From the NCBI GenBank assembly GCA_028277405.1, contig JANQGH010000030.1:48423-112422 (forward strand): a DNA stretch of 64,000 bases, read 5' to 3'. Position numbers and translations under genes: made by a program. Source of the DNA: Alphaproteobacteria bacterium (GTDB lineage Bacteria > Pseudomonadota > Alphaproteobacteria > DSM-16000 > Inquilinaceae). Shown in pieces: positions 1-7,379 of this stretch; positions within the stretch are counted from its first letter, which is position 1, and each line of letters starts with the position of its first letter. The notes under the pieces were generated by a model. It did no database searches, was not told where the DNA came from, and worked only from the letters and a program-made list of their open reading frames with translations.

Positions 1-1
1 T

Positions 2-151
2 TGCGATGCCTACTGCGGATGCCTTGCGGACCGGATCGAGGCGGAGGATCTGTGGGAGGCAATCGCGCCGGAGGGGCTGGCCTCGTCGGAACAGGCCATC
101 TTCAACGCCATGGTTCAGTCATGCGCGGCCGAGGCCGGAACGAGAGATTAG
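2..151 (+). CDS. C-terminal fragment of an unidentified protein with a CxxxCxC motif
   Basis: The last 49 codons of a gene that begins before the window, read in frame 2 and ending in TAG at 149-151. The visible part has Cys residues in the pattern C-x3-C-x-C at its start and a further Cys near the end, with an acidic helix-like stretch between. Small exported alphaproteobacterial proteins with paired cysteines look like this, but I cannot assign a family. The reading frame has normal high-GC codon use, so I take it as real. It converges on the glycerophosphodiesterase gene, with a 24-base gap. Confidence 0.55.
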   Translation, partial: CDAYCGCLADRIEAEDLWEAIAPEGLASSEQAIFNAMVQSCAAEAGTRD

Positions 152-175
152 AGCGGCGGACACCGGCGTCTGCGC

Positions 176-1015
176 CTAGCCATTTGAAAGCGCGGCCTCC
201 AGGCCGACCGGGTCGTCGGTGGTGATCTGGTCGGCCTTCAAGGCCAGCAGGCGGCGGGCCATGGCCAGCGTCGCGTCGTTCACCTCTTCGATGGTCCAGG
301 CGTCGACCCGCTTTCCGGCCGCCTGGATTGCGCCGATCATGTCGAAGCCGGCTGCGTCGGCCGCGAGCACGATGCGGTGGTGGATATAGATCATCTCCGC
401 GTCGGGGGCGGCCGCCAGGGCGGCCTGCACGAAGGCCGCGTAATCCCCGGTCCTTCGAAGCTCCGCGATGGTATCCTCGCGGCACGGGTCATAGCCCGTG
501 CGCAAGCCGGGCGTCGCACGATGAAGGCTGTCGACCGCGTCGGCGTCGTCGCCTGAAACCAGCACGTTTGCCAGGAAAGGCTCCACTGCGGATGGAAACG
601 CCGCAATATCGTCCGGCGACAGGCTGGCGCGGTCGTTCTTGAGATCAAGCTGCAGGACGGCGTCGGCGTCGACGGGGCCGGCAGCCAACAGTTCCGCCAG
701 ATCGTCGAGCAGCAATACGGGTTCCGCCGTGACCGCGCCGTCATTGTCGCGCATGCGAAGCTGGCGGAGGTCGTGGACCTTCTGCGTACCGACGGGCCCC
801 GAGCCGCTGGTTTCGCGATTCAGCGTGTCGTCGTGAAGAATGGCGAACCCGTTCGATCCGTGACGCTGGATATCGACCTCGATCGACGCACCGAGCCGCA
901 TGCCTTCGACGATTCGCGATCTTGTGAAGACGGCGTCGGTGACAGAGCGGCGTCCACGATGCCATTTGAGCATCGTTGTGTGATCGTTCGAGCGGAGTGA
1001 GATGCCCTTATGCAC
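176..1015 (-). CDS. glycerophosphodiester phosphodiesterase family protein
   Basis: Predicted to hydrolyse glycerophosphodiesters to glycerol-3-phosphate and an alcohol in a TIM-barrel fold. The HRG motif near the N-terminus (WHRGRR), the E-V-D pair in the strand ASIEVD and the HDDTL motif after it are the general-base and metal-binding elements of the GDPD family. A QLDLK strand and a C-terminal ITTDDP follow, as expected for the barrel. I chose the GTG at 1015 because a GAGG sits six bases upstream. An ATG at 973 lies closer to the HRG motif but has no ribosome binding site. About 279 residues, normal for the family. No signal peptide is seen, so it is probably cytoplasmic. It diverges from the Prim-Pol operon. 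Confidence 0.85.
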   Translation of the reverse strand: MHKGISLRSNDHTTMLKWHRGRRSVTDAVFTRSRIVEGMRLGASIEVDIQRHGSNGFAILHDDTLNRETSGSGPVGTQKVHDLRQLRMRDNDGAVTAEPVLLLDDLAELLAAGPVDADAVLQLDLKNDRASLSPDDIAAFPSAVEPFLANVLVSGDDADAVDSLHRATPGLRTGYDPCREDTIAELRRTGDYAAFVQAALAAAPDAEMIYIHHRIVLAADAAGFDMIGAIQAAGKRVDAWTIEEVNDATLAMARRLLALKADQITTDDPVGLEAALSNG

Positions 1016-1204
1016 GGTGTACCTCGCCAAGTGCCGGCCCTTTCGCCGATGGTTTGGTTGGTCTAGTAGCAGCGCCCTCGCCACACAAGGGGAAGACCTG
1101 CAAGGCAGCAGCAAGTCGTCGTGGCGAGCCGTCGGCACAGTGCTGTCTGCGGCCGCTGAACCGCCGCCCTCTGTCCGCGATTAACGCAAAATCGACATGC
1201 TTTC

Positions 1205-1228
1205 CATGATGCTGGCCATGATGCTGGC
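1205..1228. repeat. two tandem copies of a 12-bp unit
   Basis: The unit CATGATGCTGGC occurs twice in direct succession in the 291-bp gap between the divergent GDPD and Prim-Pol genes. It may be chance, a short slippage product, or part of a regulator site. No function can be assigned. Apart from this, the palindrome at 1245-1260 and the upstream signals of the two genes, I see nothing in the gap. Confidence 0.4.
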
Positions 1229-1244
1229 TAACGACGGCAGGCCG

Positions 1245-1260
1245 GTCCGTCTGGACGGAC
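1245..1260. promoter_or_regulatory. 16-bp palindrome upstream of the Prim-Pol/glycosyltransferase operon
   Basis: GTCCGTC-TG-GACGGAC is a perfect 7+7 inverted repeat around two bases. It lies 47 bases before the Prim-Pol ATG and is the most symmetrical element in this intergenic region, so it could be a repressor or activator site for the downstream operon. No local regulator gene can be tied to it, and a short RNA hairpin is an alternative. Confidence 0.4.
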
Positions 1261-1306
1261 ACGACCGTTTTGTGACACCTAGCGCTGAATGCCGGGTCTA
1301 TGCGAC

Positions 1307-1987
1307 ATGAGTAACGACCGGACACATGCGGAGCACTCCGCCTTAACAGAAATGGCGGGCCTGGCGATCAGGCTACATCGCCTGGGCTATGTCTGCGTTC
1401 CCCTTCGCGCGGGCGGCAAACATCTTGATCTTGCGGCGATGGGCGTCCAGCCGGTGCATCTGCAAAGCCGAAGCAAGCGGCTGAAGGAGCTCGCCTTCAC
1501 CAGCGTCTTGTTTCAACTGGCGCTTAACCCACCGGGCGAGAGCACGATCGCCGCGTGGTTCTCCGGGCGGCAGGTGAATATCGGCCTGGCTTGCGGCGTC
1601 AATGGGTTGGTCACAATCGACTTTGACAAGCCCAACCTTTACGCGGCCTGGCGACGACAGTATGAGGCGATGGTGGGCGCGACGCCCGTCTGCAAGAGCC
1701 CCTCCGGCTACCACGTTCTGGTGCGGCAGGGGCTGCCCCTGGTATCGTCCAGCCTGCATCTCGGCTTCCGCCGCGCCGGCCACATCAAGGCATTGGGTGG
1801 CTATGTCGCCTGCGCACCCACGTCTTTGGCCCGAGGCGGCGCCTATCGCTGGCTGCCGGGGCAGTCGCCAATCGACGTCGAGCCCCAGCGGGTCGAGAGC
1901 CTCGGGGACATGGGCCTCTACCCCGTCTCCCCGCTCAAACGTGCCTACGACGGAATGCTGGGCCGCGGATCGTTTGAGGATCATTAG
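1307..1987 (+). CDS. stand-alone bifunctional DNA primase/polymerase N-terminal (Prim-Pol) domain protein
   Basis: 226 residues consisting almost only of an archaeo-eukaryotic-primase-type Prim-Pol domain. Visible motifs are NIGLACG followed by TIDFD (acidic metal-binding pair near residues 105 and 107), SPSGYH (the S-x-H nucleotide-binding motif, His about 136) and KALGGYVACAPTS (third motif region, about 161-173). Such domains normally form the N-terminus of plasmid or phage primase-helicases. Here there is no helicase domain and no replication gene nearby. The stop is two bases before the GTG of the fused GT2-GT4 gene, so the two are probably translationally coupled. An upstream ATG at 1289 is possible. 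Family assignment is firm; a role in DNA synthesis is inference and could have been lost. Confidence 0.83.
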   Translation: MSNDRTHAEHSALTEMAGLAIRLHRLGYVCVPLRAGGKHLDLAAMGVQPVHLQSRSKRLKELAFTSVLFQLALNPPGESTIAAWFSGRQVNIGLACGVNGLVTIDFDKPNLYAAWRRQYEAMVGATPVCKSPSGYHVLVRQGLPLVSSSLHLGFRRAGHIKALGGYVACAPTSLARGGAYRWLPGQSPIDVEPQRVESLGDMGLYPVSPLKRAYDGMLGRGSFEDH

Positions 1988-1989
1988 GC

Positions 1990-4143
1990 GTGGCGCGGCG
2001 CGAGCCCGCGGTCTCGGTCATCATCCCGGCCCGCGATGCGGAAGCTTCGATCGGCGGCACGCTGCGAAGCCTGACCGCGGATACCGCCGTCATAGGCGAG
2101 GTCATTCTGGTCGATGACGCATCCCAAGACGATACGGTCGAATTGGCACGGGATGCCGCGCGAACGCACGGCCTGCCTCTTTCGGTTCTAAAGGTCGCCG
2201 TGTCAGGCGCCGGCGCCGCACGAAACGCCGGTCTCGCCGCCGCGCGCTTTCCGTTCATCCATTTCCTCGATGCCGACGACCGAATGGAACCGGGCGGCAT
2301 CAGCGCCCTGCATCAGGCGCTAGTCAGCGACCCGAGTGCCGGCATCGCCATCGGCGCCCATATACGCCGCACCGAAGGCCGGCCGGACAAGCTGAAGTCG
2401 CCTAACGGCTATGGCAGCGACCATCGCCGCAACGTCCATGACTATCTGCTTGGCCGGATGTGGCCCATCGCCATGGGCAGCGCCTTGTGCCGCCGAGAGC
2501 AGGTGGACGACATCGTGTTTCCCAAAGACGCGGCGCTGGACGAGGATACCTGCTTTTGGGCCCAGCTCATGGCGCGGACCGGCGTCGCGACCGTCCAGCA
2601 CACCGTCCTGGCCTACGCGCTGAACGAGGCCCGGATGGCCAGGCGATACTCCGCAGCACCTCGACGGACTTTTATGGGCGTCGCCCGGGCGCTGAGCCGG
2701 CTTGGCGATGCGGTCGACGATCGCGAGGCATCGCAGTGGCGCAAGGCTTGGGTTGCCCTGCGCATCGCCCGGCAGTTGATCTACGAACGCCGGTTCGACG
2801 AGGCGCGCTTCATGCTCCGGGCCGTCGCCGCCCATCCCGCCTTCGCCCGCAGCCGCCGGCTGGCGCGCTATCGGGTCGAGATCGCGCTGGGATCGTTTCG
2901 CCCCCCGGCCCGGCGGCCACGGCCCGTTCCGATTTCGCCGGCAGGCACGTTTCGCACCCTCGTGCTCACGGTCGATGCCGCCTGGCCCCCGGTTTCCGGC
3001 GCAGATCTGCGGAACGCTCAAAACGCGCTGGCCGCCTTGGCGCACGGTCCGGTGCTTCTCGCCTCCGTCAGGCCGCTCATCAGCGCAGCACCGACCCCGC
3101 CAGGTTTGGCGGTTACTTCCATAGCCGAGCGAGACGCCGACGTCCGGGCGTCAATCGCCGAAGCGGCAGACGGTATCGGGCAGCGGGTTCACGACTTCAG
3201 GCCCGATGCGATTATCGTCGAAGGGGTCCATCTTTCCGCCCTGATGCCACATCTGTACGCTCTGGCGCCGGTCGTGATTCTCGATATGCACAATGTCGAA
3301 TCGCATTTGAGCGCACAGGTCGCCAGGGTCGCGCCTCGCAGAAGCCTGAAGGGACTGCTTGGGTTGCACGAACGAGCCATCTGGCGGCGAGAACGGCAGG
3401 CGCTGCGCCACGCCGACCGTGTCTGGGTATGCTCCGAGGCCGACGCGAGCCGGCTCTACCGATCGCACCATCCCTCGTTGCCGATCGATGTCGTGCCGAA
3501 CGGTGTGCCGCGCCTCGACTCCGTCCCCAGGCACCTGCCGGCGATCGACGGCCAAGCCGGCGGCCCGACCATCCTGTTTCTCGGGCATCTGGGCTATCGC
3601 CCAAACATTCCTGCCGCGCGGCGACTGGCGCTCGGCATTCTGCCGATCGTGTGCGCCTCCCTGCCGTCCACCCAGCTTGTCTTGGCGGGGCGATCACCGC
3701 ACAGGAGGATCACCGAACTCGCCGATACTGCTGGCGTCCGTCTGATTGCCGATCCCCCCGACGCGGCCGCGCTGCTCCGCGAGGCCGACATCGTCGCGGT
3801 GCCGCTTGAAGCCGGCGGCGGCACCCGGCTGAAAATCCTGGAGGCCATGGCGTGGGGGCTGCCCGTCGTCGCGAGCCCGATCGCGATGGACGGCCTGGCG
3901 CTTGACGCGGACATCGACTTCGTTTCGGCCCTGTCCGACGCCGATTTCGCCCGCGAGATCATCGCGCTCTGGTCGGATCGCGAGCGGTTCGAGGCGCTGC
4001 GACGCCAGGCCCACGAGACGGTCATGCGCCGCTTTGGCACGCGGGCCGTCGAAAGGGCGGTGCGGCAGGGCCTGGGGCTGCCTCCCCAACCGACGGTCCC
4101 TCAAACCGGGGCCAAAGCCGCGATCGGATTGGGCACCGGATGA
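1990..4143 (+). CDS. fused GT2-GT4 glycosyltransferase
   Basis: 717 residues with two glycosyltransferase modules. Residues about 5-250 are a family 2 (GT-A) domain: VSVIIPARDAE start, VDDAS near 41-45, and the DAD metal-binding motif in FLDADD near 94-96. After a helical linker, residues about 315-700 are a GT-B domain of the family 4 type: LFLGHLGYRPN, then the sugar-nucleotide-binding region GGGTRLKILEAMAWG near 608-622. There is no signal peptide and no obvious membrane helix, so it is probably cytoplasmic or peripheral. It starts with GTG two bases after the Prim-Pol stop and overlaps the next gene by ATGA. Each half would transfer one sugar to an outer-membrane or surface glycan; donors and acceptors cannot be read from sequence. 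Confidence 0.88.
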   Translation: MARREPAVSVIIPARDAEASIGGTLRSLTADTAVIGEVILVDDASQDDTVELARDAARTHGLPLSVLKVAVSGAGAARNAGLAAARFPFIHFLDADDRMEPGGISALHQALVSDPSAGIAIGAHIRRTEGRPDKLKSPNGYGSDHRRNVHDYLLGRMWPIAMGSALCRREQVDDIVFPKDAALDEDTCFWAQLMARTGVATVQHTVLAYALNEARMARRYSAAPRRTFMGVARALSRLGDAVDDREASQWRKAWVALRIARQLIYERRFDEARFMLRAVAAHPAFARSRRLARYRVEIALGSFRPPARRPRPVPISPAGTFRTLVLTVDAAWPPVSGADLRNAQNALAALAHGPVLLASVRPLISAAPTPPGLAVTSIAERDADVRASIAEAADGIGQRVHDFRPDAIIVEGVHLSALMPHLYALAPVVILDMHNVESHLSAQVARVAPRRSLKGLLGLHERAIWRRERQALRHADRVWVCSEADASRLYRSHHPSLPIDVVPNGVPRLDSVPRHLPAIDGQAGGPTILFLGHLGYRPNIPAARRLALGILPIVCASLPSTQLVLAGRSPHRRITELADTAGVRLIADPPDAAALLREADIVAVPLEAGGGTRLKILEAMAWGLPVVASPIAMDGLALDADIDFVSALSDADFAREIIALWSDRERFEALRRQAHETVMRRFGTRAVERAVRQGLGLPPQPTVPQTGAKAAIGLGTG

Positions 4144-5720
4144 TTCCCGCCCTGTTGCACCAGACCTGGAAGACGGACCGTATCCCCGAGCGGTTTCGCG
4201 CCTACGAGCAAAGCTGGGCGCGGCACAACCCGCGACTTGAACGCAGGCTCTGGACCGACCGCATGCTGCTGGAGTTCGTTGCCGAGCACTACCCGTCCTT
4301 GTTGCCGACCTATTGCGGCTACAAAAACGGCGTCATGCGTGCGGACGCAGCGCGCTACATGCTGCTGCATCATTTCGGCGGCATCTACGCCGACATCGAC
4401 TGCGAATGCGTGACTCCGCTCGATCCGCTCTTGGCCGAGGATCGCGTTGTTCTCTGCCGCGAACCGGACCTGCATGCCAAGGATCACGAGGCGGCCCGTC
4501 ACCTGCCCTATCTGTTGTTCAACGGCGCCATGGCGAGCCCGCCGGGGCATCCCTTTTGGCGCGCCGTGCTCGACCTGCTGCCGCGCCTGGCCGACAACAA
4601 GTCGGTGTTGGACGCCACCGGCCCCTGCCTGCTGACATCCGCCCAGCTTGCCTACCCCAGGCAGTCGGAACTTGCCGTCCACTCGCCATCGCTGTTCTGT
4701 CCGCTGGATCGCGACGGCAAGACCGAGGCGTCAGATCGCGACCAACCGGCGGACCCGACCTACATGGTCCATCACTGGGCCGGCACCTGGTACAAGGTCG
4801 GCGACAGGATATCGCTTTGGCGCAGGCTTCGCCGCCGCTTCTACAAACTGCGCCACATGGCGACCCGGGGGCCGGTATTGCGGTACAAAGAGGCGCTGGC
4901 CGCCATCGACCCCGCGTGCCTGACGCGGCCGCCACCTAAGGGCGACAAAGTGGCGATCCTGGTACCGCTGCGGGACGCCGCCGACCTGATCCAGCCTTTT
5001 CTGGATACGCTGGACGGGCTCGATTATCCGAAGGACCGGATAAAGCTCGTTTTCTGCGAAGGGGACAGCCGCGACGACAGTTGGCAACGGCTGCGGCAGG
5101 CCGTCGTGCCCTTGGAGGGCCGATACCGCGACATCACGCTGCTGCAAAAGCCGCTGGGAAACAAGATCGGCCGAGACCGGCGCACGGCCCGCAATGTGCA
5201 GCGCGCCCGGCGCGGTGGGCTGGCGAAGGTGCGCAACCACCTGATCCGCCAGGGATTGGACGAGACGGATGACTGGGCCCTTTGGCTGGATATTGATGTC
5301 TGGCGCTTTCCGCCCCACGTCCTGAACGCGCTGATCGCCAGCGGCCGGCGCATCGTGACGCCCAACTGCGTGACCCGGCCCGGCGGACCAAGCTTCGATA
5401 TGAACAGCTTCGTGTCACTGCCTTTCATGGAGGACGATCGCTACTGGAAGGCGCACAAGCATGGCCTGTTCCAGCCCAACCGCTACTACGCCGAACGGCT
5501 GTACCTCAGCGATCTTCGGCACCGGCCCTTGGTGGATCTGCACGGCGTGGGTGGCACCATGCTTTTGGTCGATGCCAGCCTGCATCGCGCCGGCCTTCAG
5601 TTTCCGGAGCGGCCCTACCGCAACCTGATAGAGACCGAGGCTTTCGGGGTTCTGGCCCGCGATCTCGGCGTCATTCCGGCCGGATTGCCGCAGGTCGAAA
5701 TCCTGCACGTGCCCTGGTAG
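4140..5720 (+). CDS. fused GT32 (Och1-like) and GT62 (Anp1/Mnn9-like) glycosyltransferase
   Basis: 526 residues in two parts. Residues 1-230 match the DXD-sugar-binding family of GT32: HQTWK near 7-11, RADAARYMLL and GGIYADID at 80-87 with the metal-binding D85 and D87. Residues about 261-526 match the Anp1 family of GT62: AILVPLRDAADLI near the start, EGDSRDDS, and WLDIDVW with D384 and D386, then RIVTPNC. In fungi both families build N-glycan mannan (Och1 initiating, Anp1/Mnn9/Van1 extending). Their fusion in one bacterial chain is unusual. Translation start overlaps the preceding stop (ATGA), making a three-gene unit with the Prim-Pol and GT2-GT4 proteins. Mannose specificity is inferred from the families only. 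Confidence 0.82.
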   Translation: MIPALLHQTWKTDRIPERFRAYEQSWARHNPRLERRLWTDRMLLEFVAEHYPSLLPTYCGYKNGVMRADAARYMLLHHFGGIYADIDCECVTPLDPLLAEDRVVLCREPDLHAKDHEAARHLPYLLFNGAMASPPGHPFWRAVLDLLPRLADNKSVLDATGPCLLTSAQLAYPRQSELAVHSPSLFCPLDRDGKTEASDRDQPADPTYMVHHWAGTWYKVGDRISLWRRLRRRFYKLRHMATRGPVLRYKEALAAIDPACLTRPPPKGDKVAILVPLRDAADLIQPFLDTLDGLDYPKDRIKLVFCEGDSRDDSWQRLRQAVVPLEGRYRDITLLQKPLGNKIGRDRRTARNVQRARRGGLAKVRNHLIRQGLDETDDWALWLDIDVWRFPPHVLNALIASGRRIVTPNCVTRPGGPSFDMNSFVSLPFMEDDRYWKAHKHGLFQPNRYYAERLYLSDLRHRPLVDLHGVGGTMLLVDASLHRAGLQFPERPYRNLIETEAFGVLARDLGVIPAGLPQVEILHVPW

Positions 5721-5741
5721 CGGCCGCCGCGCTGCCGGCCA

Positions 5742-6194
5742 CTAATGCGACGAGGCGTAGTATTCGAACACTTGCGCCGCCGTCATGTCCTTGGTTTTGT
5801 TCGAAAATGCGTAGTAGTCCGGCTTCTCGTCGATGAAGACCTGACTGTCAAACGAGAAGCCATCAATGTCGTCGAACAGACCTGCCAGCATGATGTAGCT
5901 CTGGCCCTGCTTGATCCGATAAAACAGGTTCGAGCCACACTTGGTGCAAAAGCCGCGCTCGGCCCAGGGCGACGAATCGAAGACGGCGATGCTGTCCTCG
6001 CCTTCGAACGCGACATCCGTGCCGCAGTCGATGGCCATCAGCGGCCCGCCTGACCAACGACGGCACATGCTGCAATGGCAGGCGCCGACATGGGTCTGGT
6101 CGCCGCCGATCGACACCTTGACCGCGCCGCATAGGCAATGGCCTTGCCGTCGCGCGCCCTCCGTCTTTGCCTCCTGCTTGTCCTCGTCAGCCAT
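5742..6194 (-). CDS. GFA-family (glutathione-dependent formaldehyde-activating enzyme-like) protein
   Basis: 150-residue zinc protein of the GFA fold. It has HCLCGAV (Cys20, Cys22), ACHCSMCRRW (Cys39, Cys41, Cys44) and FCTKCGSNL (Cys83, Cys86), the standard set of zinc ligands. Members are often annotated as S-(hydroxymethyl)glutathione synthase, but most have unknown substrates, and the naming function has been disputed for the prototype. The ATG at 6194 is preceded by GGGAGA at good spacing; the open frame continues upstream without a better start. Convergent with the GT32-GT62 gene, 21 bases apart. Confidence 0.85.
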   Translation of the reverse strand: MADEDKQEAKTEGARRQGHCLCGAVKVSIGGDQTHVGACHCSMCRRWSGGPLMAIDCGTDVAFEGEDSIAVFDSSPWAERGFCTKCGSNLFYRIKQGQSYIMLAGLFDDIDGFSFDSQVFIDEKPDYYAFSNKTKDMTAAQVFEYYASSH

Positions 6195-6385
6195 CTGTTT
6201 GTCTCCCAAACCGGTGAATGTGAGCGTTGCGGCAGCGTAGGCGGCGACACTGCCGACGGTTTTGATAGCCGTCAACGCCGGCCTTGCGCCGGTCCTGGCG
6301 CAACCCTTTGTCGCAACTGTTGCCGACCACGTGGCGATCCCGCACACTTCGGCCTTCCTGAAGCCTCGCCCGGAGACCGCGCAAC

Positions 6386-7330
6386 ATGCTCACCCGTTTG
6401 TCCATCACCGCCCTTGTCGCCGCCCTTCTAGCGGTTCCGGGCCTGGCCTCGGCACAGGGCAGTCCGGCGCTCGACTCGGCACGGCAGGAACTAGCGTCGG
6501 CGCCGGCCGGTCCCTATGACGAGAGCGTCGTGATCTTCGAGGTCGAGGGCGACAATGTGGTCGGCACGCTGGCCCTGCCGGAGACCGATGCGCCACCGCC
6601 GGTGGCCCTGCTGCTGCACGGTTTTTCCGGCAACCGCGACGAACTGCCGGTGACCGACACGGAGGAAGGCGTGTTCCAGCGCACCGCCCGCCTGTTGGCC
6701 GAGCGCGGCATCGCCAGCCTGCGCATCGATTTCCGCGGCTCCGGCGACAGCGACGGCGCCTGGGAGGACACGACCTTCACCCGCCAGATCACCGACGCGA
6801 TGGCCGCCATCGACCTTCTGGCCGGCCATGAGGCCGTCGATGGCGACCGCATCGGCTTGGTGGGCTGGAGCCAGGGCGGGCTGGTCGCCGCCACGGCGGC
6901 CCAGCACCCGTCGGTCGCCTCCACCGTGCTGTGGGCGCCGGCCGCGACACCGGCCGCAAACTTCACCTTCCTGCTCGGCCCCGAAGCGATCACCGAGGGC
7001 CTGGCCGCCGGCGACGAGATCGTGACGGCCGAGCTGCCCTGGGGCGCCACCACCAACCTGCGCGGCGGCTTTTTCGAAGAGCTGTTCGTGGTCAACCCGG
7101 TCGCCGAAATCGCGGCCTATGACGGCCCGCTCCTGGTCATCGTCGGCTCCCGCGACACGGTCGTCTTCCCCCAGCCCCAATCCGGCGCCCAGTTCCTGCG
7201 CTATCATGATGGTCCCGAAGAGCTGTTGTTGCTGGACACCGACCATGTCTGGGACGCCTTCACCGGCCCCGACATGGTCGACCAGATGGCGTTCTGGACC
7301 GGGGCCTGGTTGGGCATGACGATGGATTAG
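6386..7330 (+). CDS. exported alpha/beta hydrolase
   Basis: 314 residues. A signal peptide ends near residue 23 (hydrophobic stretch, then ASAQG). The mature part is an alpha/beta hydrolase: LLLHGFSGNRDE forms the oxyanion region, GWSQGG carries the nucleophile Ser162, an Asp follows in VGSRDTVVF, and the His is in DTDHVWDAF near the C-terminus. The best resemblance is to the serine aminopeptidase/acyl esterase subgroup. Probably a periplasmic esterase or peptidase of unknown substrate. It stands alone between the GFA gene and the AT-rich island. Confidence 0.8.
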   Translation: MLTRLSITALVAALLAVPGLASAQGSPALDSARQELASAPAGPYDESVVIFEVEGDNVVGTLALPETDAPPPVALLLHGFSGNRDELPVTDTEEGVFQRTARLLAERGIASLRIDFRGSGDSDGAWEDTTFTRQITDAMAAIDLLAGHEAVDGDRIGLVGWSQGGLVAATAAQHPSVASTVLWAPAATPAANFTFLLGPEAITEGLAAGDEIVTAELPWGATTNLRGGFFEELFVVNPVAEIAAYDGPLLVIVGSRDTVVFPQPQSGAQFLRYHDGPEELLLLDTDHVWDAFTGPDMVDQMAFWTGAWLGMTMD

Positions 7331-7379
7331 AGGCCAGACCGTCCGGCGCGACGTACTCAAGATCAATAAAATGAAGGGC

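Noticed and set aside
2460..3809. 449-codon open frame on the plus strand within the GT2-GT4 gene
   Set aside because: It is a shifted-frame shadow of a gene with clear motifs and has the Arg/Pro/Ala-rich composition typical of such shadows in high-GC DNA.
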